From: Isoperla grammatica
Taxonomy: Eukaryota > Arthropoda > Insecta > Plecoptera > Perlodidae
Assembly: GCA_945910005.1 (NCBI GenBank)
Contig: OX246747.1
Coordinates: 31,109,489 to 31,173,488 of the forward strand
Reading direction: 5' to 3'
Length of the DNA: 64,000 nt
Made by a program: the position numbers and the translations under genes. This document shows, in pieces, positions 13,081 through 24,953 of this stretch. The notes beneath the pieces were generated by a model, which worked only from the letters and a program-made list of their open reading frames with translations, was not told the origin of the DNA and did not search any database. Position 1 is the first letter of the stretch, and each line of letters starts with the position of its first letter.

Positions 13081-15831
13081 TTCGGCTGTGACGTCAGTTG
13101 CAAGTTCCCTATAGTATACCAATAGTGTGTATTCACATAATGCCCATGGAGGTCATACCGGAGGCCACAATGGTATGTGATTGGTATTAGTTCATTGTTA
13201 TAATCTTTCAGATGGCCATTGGTTGAAATTCGACTGTTTTCGAAATTTGGTTTGCTCTTACTTGTGAAAGCAAGATAAATAAACACTCATTTGTCTTGAT
13301 TACACTTTTAATCATTTACAACGACATCTAATAATCGTTTTCGTAAACTTGATAATAGGTCTACGTGGTAAAATTCCTATGTTTTGGGTACAAGCGTATT
13401 CTTGCCTTCTATTGACAGCTCAAATATCAACATACATTTTGGCCTCTAAAATGTCCGGTGTGGCGTCATGTGAATACTCCCTAAAGCACGTTCCGAGAGC
13501 AGCATTACAGATATTCTTGGGTACTTGATAAGTAGTAGTTCTATTGCTAACTCAAGTACGGTAAGTGTAGGTCTCAACTCTCAACTCAACAAAAGGAACG
13601 AGATTGCCAAACTAAATACATATGAATGATTCTTTGCTACGTACGAACGAACATAACTCTCAAACGCCGACCTTGAATTGATCTAGGTTCCACAATAATT
13701 TACACCGGATTTGAATTTCACATCGCAACACATACAGTACCTATTTTACAATAAAATACTAGTATATTTTAACATACATTATTACAAAACACTTTCACAA
13801 AATAGAATCGACACTAAGACTTAGACTTACTATAAACATAATGTACAATATTTGTCTTCACTTGCTTCAACACTACATGAAAAAGCAGAATATAGTAGTA
13901 GTAGTAGTATGGTCTTGCCAAACTGGTTGAAAACAAATTTTATATGTACATGAAAGTTTGTCAATGGAGGTCAGAACGAAGAACCGAATACAGGTTTTGA
14001 TAATAAAATTTCAGTATTAAATTCTTCCTCTTTCTCTCTTAAAAAATCTATTTAAAGCAAATTGCAGCATATTGAAAACTAATGAAATGTACCAAATTCT
14101 TGACAACATCAATATGTAATATGATTTTAGTACAGTGAAACTTCTTTATAACGAACTCTTAGGGGTCAGATTATTATTTGGTTATAAAGAACATTTCTTT
14201 ATAAAGAAAGATGCTACCGTTACATGCATAAAAACCTTATGGAACCTGAAAAACAGTTTGTTATATAGATCATTTTGTTATAAAGACGTTTGATACAAAG
14301 AAGTTTAACTGTATCTGTAATGGGAATGAGTTTGGGTCTAAGAAGTTCAAACCGGTTCCTCCCAATTCGGTCCCCCGGTTCGCTCTAGAACTGGTTTCCG
14401 GGTACTTACCCGAAGTCATCCCCAATCTGTGTCAATATTCGTCGTTCCACACAATTTACAACTTGCATCACCTTTTAAAATATATATCTATATAATAGAA
14501 ACATTTAAAAACACTTTAAGGTGTGCCTAGTACCGTCCAGCAATAATTGTCCAACAGGACGAAAAACCCAACCATTTGTTTCGTTCAGTAGTTTATTATT
14601 GACTTGTTACGAACTGTCCGAGCTTTGGTGTTATGAATCCACTCCCTCGACCTTAAAGCAGATCATCTCACAGAGATTAATTCGATTTATTGATTCCACA
14701 ATTGCAGCCTATGACCGAGGATCTACTGGTGCAAATTAATTTAATGGTGGATGATGAATGATGATGATGATGATGATGATGATGATATGATAAAAATGAT
14801 GAAGAAGATAAAGGGTGGAGAGAAAACCTGGTACTGATATATTAGCCTATTAATCACCAAATGTACTAAAAGAACCATCAGCTTTAAACCCATCCATAAA
14901 AAAAAGGTGTAACTTTGACCTAGTCATATAGGCCTACAAGTAAGCCTAATTGCTGATATAATTTATTAGAAACTAGATGTTTGAGACTGATCAATAAAGT
15001 ATTGCTACTGATGATTGATATGTGCAATTATTGCTAGGGGATAATAACGATTGGTGCCGACTTTTTACGGTATTAGTGTGTATGTAAACGGTGACTTTGG
15101 GCTGTCATAGCAACAAAGAAAAAAATAACAAATAATAAACATTAATAAAATTAATGATAAGATGTCTCACACTGAAAATCAGTTCCTATAACCTAGTGGA
15201 TACTGGGTAGACGATAATATTCACGTGATAAATAAATAGCTTTCTCGTCAAAAATGGTTGGGTTTCCCATCGTGGCTCAAATCGTCTTTCAAACACTGGC
15301 AAATATAAGTTTGACAACTCCATCAATCCATCTGAATTACACTCTGAACTATTTCATCAATGCCCATTACAAAGAAACACATGGCAACTTACATTCTGAA
15401 CAACATTGCGTAGAACAGCGTGGATCGAATTTCACTACAGACAGAGTACCCGGTGCGGATTGCAATGCACAATAAATCAGACGTCACGACGATCCCAGTG
15501 TGCAAAATAAACAATCTAAACGAAGCTGCCGCTAAATGTCGTTCATTACCCGCTACCGGAATAGTACAACGCTACTTTAGATCCCTCCTCTAGTCCGTAT
15601 TGATGCACTTTCCGTTCACAACGGTTTCACTATTAAAAACAGTAATAACACGCAATCAAACTTTGTTACCCTAACGTAAGGGTGTGGAGTTGTTTTCCGT
15701 GGAAGAGATTTTACATAAATACAAAAACACTTATGTATAAAAGACCAGAGACCGACCATTGATCAGATTCTGTAGCGACGCACAGTTCTCGAAAGAAACA
15801 ATAATATAGAAAAACTCTCGTCGATGACTAA
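13081..15831. other. Sparse intergenic DNA downstream of ROR
   Basis: Apart from the MITE at 14133-14316 and a GAT microsatellite at 14754-14785, nothing gene-like is seen. Segment 13080-13560 (ATGCCCATGGAGGTCATACC, ATGGTATGTGATTGGTA) resembles 37225-37560, so it is part of a dispersed repeat. Confidence 0.6.
14133..14316. mobile_element. Small MITE with TACAGTGAAACTTCTTT ends
   Basis: TACAGTGAAACTTCTTTATA pairs with AAAGAAGTTTAACTGTA. CAGT(G/T)(A/G)AAC ends of this kind are common in Tc1/pogo-type MITEs. Downstream of ROR. Confidence 0.7.
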
Positions 15832-16268
15832 GGTTGGAATTCATAGTCGGCCCCTACACCTATAGTGGAGTTCCGCGGGAGTTTACACCAACCTTTTAGG
15901 TAGTTTTTTTAGTACAGCTCTAGAGCAAAGTCCAGTCGAGCAATTATCTCCATTTAAACTCGAGCAAAGGACGAGAAATTCAGACGACTGAATACACTCA
16001 TCACATTCTTCAAGGCGATGAGGTCCGATCTTTCTAGGAAAACAAGAAATCCTGGGGTAGCTTATCTTTCAACGTATCTATGGGTGTACAAAACGGGGGG
16101 GAAATGGTGTGGCCATGGTGTAAACTCCCGCAGAACTCTACTGTAGGGGCGGGCACCCATTGTTGCTATGGATTTGTTTCGTTGATGAGAAATAACACGC
16201 AAACAACTGTTACCTTGGTAACAATGGGCACCCTTAGGTGTAGTCGGCCCGACTACGAATTCCAACCT
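15832..16268. mobile_element. MITE with GGTTGGAATTCATAGTCGGC ends
   Basis: GGTTGGAATTCATAGTCGGC pairs with GTCGGCCCGACTACGAATTC and CAACC. A GGGCACCCATTGTTGCTATG inner hairpin is shared with 46955-47078. It lies just downstream of the ROR stop and may fall in the 3' UTR. Confidence 0.7.
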
Positions 16269-16354
16269 AAAGATTTTCACTCGTAAAAAAAAAAAAAAAA
16301 AAAAACGAAAAACACTTCGCGTCGTAGAAAAAGTCACCCGCCGCGGACGGAGAG

Positions 16355-16898
16355 TTAAATATTCGATATCTTCGTCTCCACGTTGTTTCCGCCTCCCTTG
16401 TTGTACGGCGGCGGTAGTCTGACGACGAGCTGCGCCGGTTGCGGCACGTTGTGACCTACCGGAACGCCGTGCCTATTCAGCGAGCCGGTGTTCGCGCCCG
16501 TAACCTGCGGCTTACCGAACGAGCTCATGTTGGGCGAATTCTGCGCCGAATTGGCGTGATGGTAGATCACCATCGGATTGTGACCGTTAAAGTTCGTGGC
16601 GGGGTTCGCCCCCTTGAAGTGCGGAGCGTTCTGACCGGCGAAACAACCCGGTTGTTGTTGGTGGTGTAGCGGAGTGCACTGATTGCTTCCGCCTTGTCGT
16701 TGGTGGTTGTTCAACTGCGACGTCGTCTTCGGGCAGTTGTTGGCCGACAGCTGCGTAGAGCCGGTCTTGTTCGAGGGGCCGGTGCTCGACTTCTGCGAGC
16801 CAGAGTACGAACTGTTGCAGTTCATAAGCGAGCCGGAATTCCACGCCGTCGAGTTCTCGGGTGAGTAGTTGTTGGGATAGATCGGCGACAACGAGAAC
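16355..16898 (-). CDS. ROR: ROR exon Q: C-terminal tail and stop
   Basis: 544 bp, phase 2 in, acceptor TTGTTCGCAG, stop TAG at 16355-16357. It encodes 180 residues after the kinase: FSLSPIYPNNYSPENSTAWN, then a tail rich in Ser, Asn, Gln, His and Pro ending VVRLPPPYNKGGGNNVETKI SNI. ROR proteins have a Ser/Thr/Pro-rich tail after the kinase, and this tail is divergent but of similar type. No canonical polyadenylation signal was identified in the following few hundred bases. Confidence 0.92.
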
Positions 16899-16985
16899 CT
16901 GCGAACAACGAACACGAGAACTTCAAGGTGATGTATTTAGGGATGAGAAGTAAAGTTAAATCTCTTTATAATTTTGTACAAGTGT

Positions 16986-17043
16986 TTATGAAATGTTAAA
17001 CTTAGGCGAATAGTTGTTGGGATAGATCGGCGACAGCGAGAAC
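16986..17043 (-). CDS. Putative alternative terminal exon giving a tail-less ROR
   Basis: The 5' part of exon Q is duplicated 145 bp upstream, with a better acceptor (TTGTCCATTGTTTCAG). From it the frame reads FSLSPIYPNNYSPKFNIS and then stops at 16986-16988. The incoming phase equals that of exon Q, so splicing from exon P here would give a receptor ending 18 residues after the kinase, without the long tail. It is met first by the transcript. Divergence from exon Q inside the homologous part is small and mostly silent. No AATAAA is visible downstream, so its use is an inference. Confidence 0.5.
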
Positions 17044-17145
17044 CTGAAACAATGGACAAACACGAGAACTTCAAGGTGGTGTATTTGAGGGATGAAAACT
17101 AGTTTGCCGGTGTTGTAAAGTAAAATCTCTCTACAATGTTGTATA

Positions 17146-17448
17146 GGTCTCTCACAGCAAGAAGTAAGATAGTATGAGGATCGTCCACACTTAGTTTCCA
17201 ACTTAAAAAGCGCGAATCACTAAAGTTTTACCCGATTATCTAGTACAATTAAGTTGCGGTAAGTTTTTTGACGGTAAAGTAGGCCTACAAGAAAACGTGC
17301 AAGCAGGTTTCCGTCAAAAAACTTAACACAACCAAACTGTACTAGATAATCGGGAAAAACGTTGGTGATTCACACTTGTTAAGTTGGAAAGTAAATGTGG
17401 GCGGTCCTGACTCCCCTAAAACTATCTTACTTCTTGGTGTGAGAGACC
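17146..17448. mobile_element. MITE with long inverted arms, family copy 1
   Basis: GGTCTCTCACAGCAAGAAGT at the left pairs with ACTTCTTGGTGTGAGAGACC at the right. The arms continue inward (CGATTATCTAGTACA against TGTACTAGATAATCG) almost to the centre, so the whole element can fold as a hairpin. It lies in the P-Q intron. Confidence 0.85.
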
Positions 17449-17612
17449 TTTACAAATGTTAATGATATGTTAACCTTGTAAAGGGAAAAACTTCACATAC
17501 CGGTACAGTACTTAGTTTGCCTTGAATTCAAATTGCAAGGGACCCTGAAATCCCAATGTGAGTGACATATACAAAATTTGGAATTAAAAGAACAGCAACA
17601 TTAATTTAATAT

Positions 17613-17932
<320 letters not shown>

Positions 17933-17969
17933 ATACTAAGTATTAACCAACAGCTCGCACTCATAACTC

Positions 17970-18140
17970 TAAGGCCCGAATGCATAGTTCACACTCAAGC
18001 CCTCCTCAACTCAGCCTTACCTAGCGACCAATCACAGAGCCGTCCACATGGCAATGCCGCTCCGTGATTGGTGGTTGGGCGAGGCTGAGGAGAGGCTGAG
18101 TTGAGGAAGGCTTGAGTCTGAACTATGCATTCGGGCCTTA
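17970..18140. mobile_element. Palindromic MITE, 171 bp
   Basis: TAAGGCCCGAATGCATAGTT and AACTATGCATTCGGGCCTTA are exact inverted ends, and the arms continue through CTCAACTCAGCCT/AGGCTGAGTTGAG. It lies about 85 bp from the exon P donor. Confidence 0.85.
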
Positions 18141-18224
18141 GACGCGATGTTTCAAGAATTCGCACGCTACAGTCTCACCGTGGCGCCTACGCCTACTTCT
18201 TGGGCAGTGTTGCCATTTACTCAC

Positions 18225-18397
18225 CACGACCGCAGTCTCTGGTTGATCTCGGGGAACTGCGGCCTCCGGCTCGGCACCTCGTGCCAACACTCTATCATCA
18301 ACGTGTACAGCCGAGACGGACAGTCCTCAGGACACGGGAGCAGCTGTCGGCTGCGTATCATGTCTATTACCTCCTGGTTCGAGTAGCCGTAGTAGGG
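18225..18397 (-). CDS. ROR: ROR exon P: kinase C-lobe end
   Basis: 173 bp, phase 0 in and phase 2 out, acceptor CTCTGTCCGCAG and donor GTGAGT. It encodes [40 protein letters not shown] and [18 protein letters not shown]. This matches the ROR C-lobe almost word for word, including the arginine of the closing helix. The acceptor follows TATC microsatellite repeats. A copy of the acceptor and first exon bases sits at 19086-19107. Confidence 0.97.
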
Positions 18398-18460
18398 CTG
18401 CGGACAGAGAGATAGATAGATAGATACATGTCTTTATGTTCAGGCGTGATTAAGGCCAGT

Positions 18461-18709
18461 AGACCATTTTAAAAATGATCCAGGTATCTATTCTTGTTCC
18501 TCGCACGGCCGCCTAAATCGTTACAAAAACCAACGTAGAACAATCAAACATGAGCTGTCAAATGTTATATCAAGGTTCATTGATGGACACAAGATCTTCA
18601 TCTATTAACCTTGATTTCACATTTTTAATTGTTGCGTATTGTTGTTCTTGAAGATTTAGAGGACCGTGAGGAGAAACAAGAACGGAGCCCTAGATCATTT
18701 TTAAAATGG
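18461..18709. mobile_element. MITE with AGACCATTTTAAAAATGATC ends
   Basis: AGACCATTTTAAAAATGATC and GATCATTTTTAAAATGGTCT are exact inverted ends. It lies between exon P and its acceptor copy. Confidence 0.8.
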
Positions 18710-19085
18710 TCTGTTGGACCCTCTCTTACATCCAACCTAACTACTGTATTACTAAGTAGAAATACAAATTAACAAATTAATTAAGTACAAATTGATAGAA
18801 ATTGATTACAAACAAATATGATAATCTTAAAACTTTTAACTTATACACTAACAGAAACCTACGTCTCATTCATCCATCCCATTCACTCTTGTTATTTTCC
18901 ATTGACATTATGAAGGGAAATATGGTCACATTACAACTACTTCTAACTACTAGAGAAAGAGAGAGAGAGCGGCAATAGATAGACAGGTTATTTTATTACA
19001 TAGCTGAAAACTGATTTCTGGAAAGAACTCTATTGCAGCATAGTACACATACTACATAACATACGAGACAGCCTATTCCACTGAA

Positions 19086-19107
19086 GCCGTAGTAGGGCTG
19101 CGGACAG
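19086..19107 (-). repeat. Copy of exon P splice acceptor and first 16 exon bases
   Basis: GCCGTAGTAGGGCTGCGGAC here repeats the acceptor edge of exon P (18386-18402), and TATC-type microsatellite flanks both. Only PYYG and a further base are encoded, so it is not an exon. It marks a duplication, now separated by about 700 bp containing a MITE (18461-18709) and repeated flanks (18958-19030 resembles 19738-19810). Confidence 0.7.
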
Positions 19108-19128
19108 ATAGATAGATTGATTGATTAA

Positions 19129-19466
19129 GGGCCGATTTCACCAAGATCAACTTTGGCCTAGTTCAGTCGAACGACACTAACACCAACTTTTAACTGCAAA
19201 ATCCACTGCATGAAGAGTGAAATGTTTTATATTGATAATGTGTTGCTTTAGATGCCGATTTACAGATAGTTTCAGTAATGATGTGAAACAAGATACACAT
19301 TTAAATCCTATTTGTATGCCATTGCATCCTGTTAATGGCAAATATGAAGGATATTGAAGGAAGATATGTGAGAAATTAAACAGGTAAAAGTAATTATCTT
19401 TGTCGAATTGGTAACATTCAGGTTCAAGCTGAACTCGACAAAAGTCAATGCTGGTGAAACCGGCCC
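19129..19466. mobile_element. MITE with GGGCCGATTTCACCA ends
   Basis: GGGCCGATTTCACCA and TGGTGAAACCGGCCC are inverted, and GACTGAACTAGGCC-type inner arms pair. O-P intron, no coding sequence. Confidence 0.7.
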
Positions 19467-19799
19467 TGAGGACTTTATTTTGGGCGGGATTAAGGCCAGT
19501 TAAGCCTTTTCGTCCATCTAACCGTTACGTAGATAAATTGCGGTAAAATACATTTAAGACTTAAAACTAAGAACATACATATAAAAATACAATTACAGTT
19601 GGAATTGCATTTAAATATCCATAACTAGGCTAAATCAAATTGATAATGCTAAGAAATAGCCATTCATTCATACATTCATTCAAAGGTAAGCAACATTAAG
19701 TAAATATTGTATAACTTCATTTATATGGCAAGTCCTCACAGAGAGAGAGTGGCAACAGTTAGACAGGTTATTTTATTACATAGCTTAAAACTGATTTCT

Positions 19800-19925
19800 G
19801 GAAAGAACTTTATAGTACACACATTACATATAAGACAGCCTATTCCTTTGAAGATCTTCATCATCATCTTATCTTCAAAGGAATAGGCTGTCTTGTATGT
19901 AATGTGTGTAATATAAAGTTCTTCC
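19800..19925. repeat. Palindrome centred at 19865
   Basis: GGAAAGAACTTTATAGTACACAC.. on the left is complementary to the sequence after AAGATCTTCATCATCATCTT, including GACAGCCTATTCCTTTGAAG against CTTCAAAGGAATAGGCTGTC. Its left arm also resembles 18958-19030. Confidence 0.8.
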
Positions 19926-20562
19926 ACAAACTTCACAGTGGTGAGACTCCGCATATATTTTCGAAAACAAGTTTTTAAGCCTAGGCCTACGCCTTATGAC
20001 AACTGAAGTCTAGGCCTTCTATGCCAAAAGGACGGTCATATTACTAGGCCTGTAGTTATGTATTCACATTAAAGACAAAATAAGATATTGGCGTAGGCCT
20101 AGACTTTACCTTGTAGGCCTAGGCTATGTTTCTTGTGTTTTGAACACGCAAAGTTTTGGATTGACACGGCTTGCTGGGGTAGTAATTTTCCGATTAAATA
20201 ACTTTATTCATTAGTCTCCAACAGTCCTCTGAAGGAAAATACTTTGAGCGCTTTTTACAAGCAGGATTCTCAAAGATTTCAACTTCGGCGTGCATTTGTT
20301 TGTTTTCATTTTATGAACTGTGTTCGGCGATGAAACCTAGCGGAAGATCGGCGAACTTTGTATTCATTTCCGTTGCATTCAGATCCGGCATTTACACCAA
20401 TGTCACGTGATCGCTACGTCATCTCGTATCTCGATCTGTTGGCTTCAAGTTTGTGACGTCATGCGCCGTCTACCCAAATAGAAGGTCGATGGTGCTGTCT
20501 CAGTCTACGTCAAGCTTTTGCACTGCCACTCTATCCCAGTGCCACCTTATCACAGCCTGCTG

Positions 20563-21157
20563 AATGATGCTGGCCTATATTGGAATATGGTGGTGTGGTG
20601 TGGGATCCATATAGGAAGGGGGAGGTCATGGAATTAGAGAAGGTGCAGCGTAGGGCGGCAAGGAAGGTTACAGGACAAGTCAGGAGATGGAGGTATGTGG
20701 AAGATAGGTTAGGGAATGTGGTAAGGGCTTATGATAGTGTTACAGCAATGATGGGGGAACTGGGTTGGGAGTCCTTAGAGGAGAGATGGAGGAGTGATAG
20801 GATGTGTAATTTATATAGAGCAGCTAGGGGGAAAGGAGGGTGGGGGGAAATCCAGAGCAGGTTACAAGAAGGAGTTTATAGAGGGAGGGGGGATCATAAT
20901 TGGAAGTTTCAGCGTCGGGTAGTGAGAAGTGATCTGGGTAGGTTTGGTTTTGTTGAGAGAACGGTAAGGGAATGGAATGAGTTACCCGAGGAGGTTGTTG
21001 AGAGCGAGTCAGTAAGGGAATTTAGAAATAGATTGACGATAAGGAGGTGATGAGGGAGGGTGGGGAGGGGGGAGGTTTGGATAGGTTGCCACCGGGTAGT
21101 TGTGGCCCATTTGCAGCCTTTAAGTCTTTAATCTAATCTAATCTAATCTAATCTAAT
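20563..21157 (+). pseudogene. 5'-truncated non-LTR retrotransposon (LINE) with ATCTA tail
   Basis: The frame from 20580 reads LEYGGVVWDPY, LEKVQRRAARKVTG, MGELGWESLEERWRSDRM and REWNELPEEVVESESVREF to a stop at 21048. This is the conserved region after the reverse transcriptase in CR1/Jockey-type LINEs. The insertion ends in a CTAAT-type pentanucleotide tail (about 21129-21160). The flanks 20499-20562 and 21158-21220 are near-identical, giving an unusually long target duplication of about 63 bp. It lies in the O-P intron, opposite in orientation to ROR. Confidence 0.88.
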
Positions 21158-21261
21158 CTCAGTCTACATCAAGTTTTGCACTGCCACTCTATCCCAGTGC
21201 CACGTTATCACAGCCTGCTGGATGAATTAATCACCACCTTCGAGCGAGCGGGTGTACCCAC

Positions 21262-21394
21262 CTGTAAGCCGTAGCTGTAGACCTCCCAGAGAACGACGCC
21301 GTAGCTCCAGACGTCCGACTCCGTCGTGAACTTGCCGTAGAGGATTGACTCGGGAGGCATCCATCGCACGGGCAGGAGCGACTTGGACTGTACC
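21262..21394 (-). CDS. ROR: ROR exon O: kinase activation segment and helix F
   Basis: 133 bp, phase 2 in and phase 0 out, acceptor TGTGTGTCCAG and donor GTGGGT. It encodes [20 protein letters not shown], then [20 protein letters not shown] and YGLQ. The [14 protein letters not shown] and SDVWS(Y/F)GVVLWE motifs are the standard tyrosine-kinase P+1 loop and helix F, as in ROR. Confidence 0.97.
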
Positions 21395-22090
21395 CTGGAC
21401 ACACACAACATACAGACGGTGAGATTAGCAGGGCCTAATTTAGTGCGCAGCTGGACACTGTTTACGCAGTTGCAAAAGTCATTTGCGCAGCTACAATTTG
21501 TGATTTGCGCAGCTAAGAATTCGTCTTTAAAAGAACTGATAGAAAAAAGAAAAATCGCATCCAGGCTTCCCATTGGTGGATGCCACGGTGAAAACAAGTT
21601 TATAAATATAAATATTATAAATATTTTATAATACTGGATCTTAGAGGAGTAAATTTGTCATTTTGACTATTTTTAGTCATTCAACAAAATACTGGCAAAT
21701 TAAAGTAAGTAAATATTGGCTGAATACAAAATGACGATGATAAGAAATTATTGAAAAATTAAAAGGTTTTTTGGTTCCACAGCTAAGTTTTGTTTAAAAT
21801 AATTGTCACCAGACTTGGCCTATTGTATATAGGGCCTTTTCATGTACCGGCCCCCTTTTTGTACCGTAGTTGAGTTTACTCTGATTAGACTGAAAAACTA
21901 CACTTATAAATAACTTATTAAGTTATTACACTTATAACTTAATGAGTACCTATAACCATGATACAAATTGACAGTCTAATTAAACATATGTCTATGGCTA
22001 TATCAATAAATCAAATCACTTTAGAAAATTCCGAATTTCGAATCAAAGAATTTTCAAAACAAAGAATTTCCGAAACTATTCGTCGAACTA

Positions 22091-22330
<240 letters not shown>

Positions 22331-22878
22331 TCAGTTTGTTATTATTGTTTTGAAGTTTTCGTCACTTAGAAGAAAACACATATGAACAGAGAATAGTTAT
22401 TCTCTGCGTATGAGACAAGGAGGTTTTAATTTAATACACGATTTTCACACCGCTTGTTGCTGTGTGTAAAGGTCTCGCAAAACAACTTCGGTAATGCTTT
22501 CGTCATCAATCAATGACGTGTTTACGGTCTCGGCCAACCCGAGCAGGTATCTGAATTAGCCACGGTCGCTGGTTGGCTGCCGCTCACCCACCCGTGACGG
22601 AAGCATTACCGAAGATCTTGTGCGGCGAGTATAAGTGTCCGAACCAGTGGTTTTTAACTTTTTTTTCTTACTTTTTCACCCAGCACAATGTAGGCCTACA
22701 TGTTTTAGTTTTCTTCACATCCTTCACGTTAGGCTGCCTTTAAATATTACCAATTTATGTTGAGAAAGTTAAGAGTTGTTATACTCAGAAATTTCTGTAT
22801 GTATTGAAGTATTGTAGGTAAACAATATGATTTATCTATATGTTCAATAAAGTATTATCATTATTAAAAAATACAAGA

Positions 22879-24826
22879 CAGTCCTCGGAACACGCCTATT
22901 TACTTCGTTTCAAACGACGTTTGGTACAAAATAAAACGAATGTCCAACCGCTAACCGTGTAAAGTACGTACCTGCCGCTATCTGCATGGCCATGTGGAGG
23001 AACTCTGGCTGCTCCAAGACGTGCCTGCTACCGTCCTCGGAACACGCCTATCTACTTCGTTTTAAACGACGTTTGGTACAAAGATAAAACGAATGTCCAA
23101 CCGCTAACCGTGTAAAGTACGTACCTGCCGCTATCTGCATGGCCATGTGGAGGAACTCTGGCTGCTCCAAGACGTGCCTGCTACCGTCCTCGGAACACGC
23201 CTATTTACTTCGTTTCAAACGACGTTTGGTACAAAATAAAACGAATGTCCAACCGCTAACCGTGTAAAGTACGTACCTGCCGCTATCTGCATGGCCATGT
23301 GGAGGAACTCTGGCTGCTCCAAGACGTGCGTGCTACCGTCCTCGGAACACGCCTATCTACTTCGTTTTAAACGACGTTTGGTACAAAGATAAAACGAATG
23401 TCCAACCGCTCCCTGTGTAAAGTACGCACGTACCTGCCGCTATCTGCATGGCCATGTGGAGGAACTCTGGCTGCTCCAAGACGTGCCTGCTACCGTCCTC
23501 GGAACACGCCTATCTACTTCGTTTTAAACGACGTTTGGTACAAAGATAAAACGAATGTCCAACCGCTCCCTGTGTAAAGTACGCACGTACCTGCCGCTAT
23601 CTGCATGGCCATGTGGAGGAACTCTGGCTGCTCCAAGACGTGCCTGCTACCGTCCTCGGAACACGCCTATCTACTTCGTTTTAAACGACGTTTGGTACAA
23701 AGATAAAACGAATGTCCAACCGCTCCCCGTGTAAAGTACGCACGTACCTGCCGCTATCTGCATGGCCATGTGGAGGAACTCTGGCTGCTCCAAGACGTGC
23801 CTGCTACCGTCCTCGGAACACGCCTATCTACTTCGTTTTAAACGACGTTTGGTACAAAGATAAAACGAATGTCCAACCGCTCCCCGTGTAAAGTACGCAC
23901 GTACCTGCCGCTATCTGCATGGCCATGTGGAGGAACTCTGGCTGCTCCAAGACGTGCCTGCTACCGTCCTCGGAACACGCCTATCTACTTCGTTTGAAAC
24001 GACGTTTGGTACAAAAATGAAACAAATGGCCAACCGCTCCCCGTGTCAAGTACGTACGTACCTGCCGCTATTTGCATGGCCATGTGGAGGAACTCTGGCT
24101 GCTCCAAGACGTGCCTGCTACCGTCCTCGGAACACGCCTATCTACTTCGTTTTAAACGACGTTTGGTACAAAAATGGAACGAATGTCCAACCGCTAACCG
24201 TGTCAAGTACGTACCTGCCGCTATCTGCATGGCCATGTGGAGGAACTCTGGCTGCTCCAAGACGTGCGTGCTGCCGTCCTCAGAACACGCCTATTTACTT
24301 CGTTTCAAACGACGTTTGGTACAAAAATGGAACGAATGTCCAACCGCTAACCGTGTAAAGTACGTACCTGCCGCTATCTGCATGGCCATGTGGAGGAACT
24401 CTGGCTGCTCTAAGACGTGCGTGCTGCCGTCTTCGGAACACGCCTATCTACTTCGTTTTAAACGACGTTTGGTACAAAAATAAAACGAATGTCCAACCGC
24501 TCCCCGTGTAAAGTACGTACCTGCCGCTATCTGCATGGCCATGTGGAGGAACTCTGGCTGCTCCAAGACGTGCGTGCTGCCGTCCTCAGAACACGCCTAT
24601 TTACTTCGTTTCAAACGACGTTTGGTACAAAAATGGAACGAATGTCCAACCGCTAACCGTGTAAAGTACGTACCTGCCGCTATCTGCATGGCCATGTGGA
24701 GGAACTCTGGCTGCTCTAAGACGTGCGTGCTGCCGTCTTCGGAACACGCCTATCTACTTCGTTTTAAACGACGTTTGGTACAAAAATAAAACGAATGTCC
24801 AACCGCTCCCCGTGTCAAGTACGTAC
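22879..24826 (-). repeat. Tandem array of partial kinase exon M copies (12 beyond the true exon)
   Basis: The segment CTGCATGGCCATGTGGAGGA recurs with starts near 22981, 23134, 23286, 23443, 23600, 23757, 23914, 24071, 24224, 24377, 24530 and 24683, plus 24836 in the true exon. Periods are 152-153 bp at both ends of the array and 157 bp in the middle. Each copy holds about 76 bp of exon (CSEDGSxHVLEQPEFLHMAM), an intact GTACGT donor and about 77 bp of intron. A two-unit block is duplicated at 306 bp spacing. Minus-strand exon frames are intact in nearly all copies, with few coding changes (Thr/Arg after Ser). The array is inside the M-N intron. Confidence 0.96.
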
Positions 24827-24953
24827 CTGCCGCTATCTGCATGGCCATGTGGAGGAACTCTGGCTGCTCTAAGACGTGCGTGCTACCGTCCTCGGAACAC
24901 GCCGACACGTCCGAGCGAGGAGAGTGGCAGATGAGGAACTCGTGTAAGTCACC
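24827..24953 (-). CDS. ROR: ROR exon M: kinase helix D-E region
   Basis: 127 bp, phase 0 in and phase 1 out, acceptor TTTCCGCAG and donor GTACGT. It encodes GDLHEFLICHSPRSDVSACS, then EDGSTHVLEQPEFLHMAMQIAAG. The GDLHEFLI...HSP..DV..CSEDG wording is typical of ROR. This is the only copy with the 5' half of the exon. The 3' part, donor and intron start are repeated 12 more times downstream. Confidence 0.95.

Noticed and set aside
23927..24789. Plus-strand repeated ORFs (CMAMWRNSGCSKTC units)
   Set aside because: They are antisense readings of the exon M array; the minus strand carries the kinase coding sense and splice signals.
22879..24905. Possible CRISPR-like array
   Set aside because: The unit is 152-157 bp with no variable spacers, and the repeated part is exon plus intron of a eukaryotic gene.
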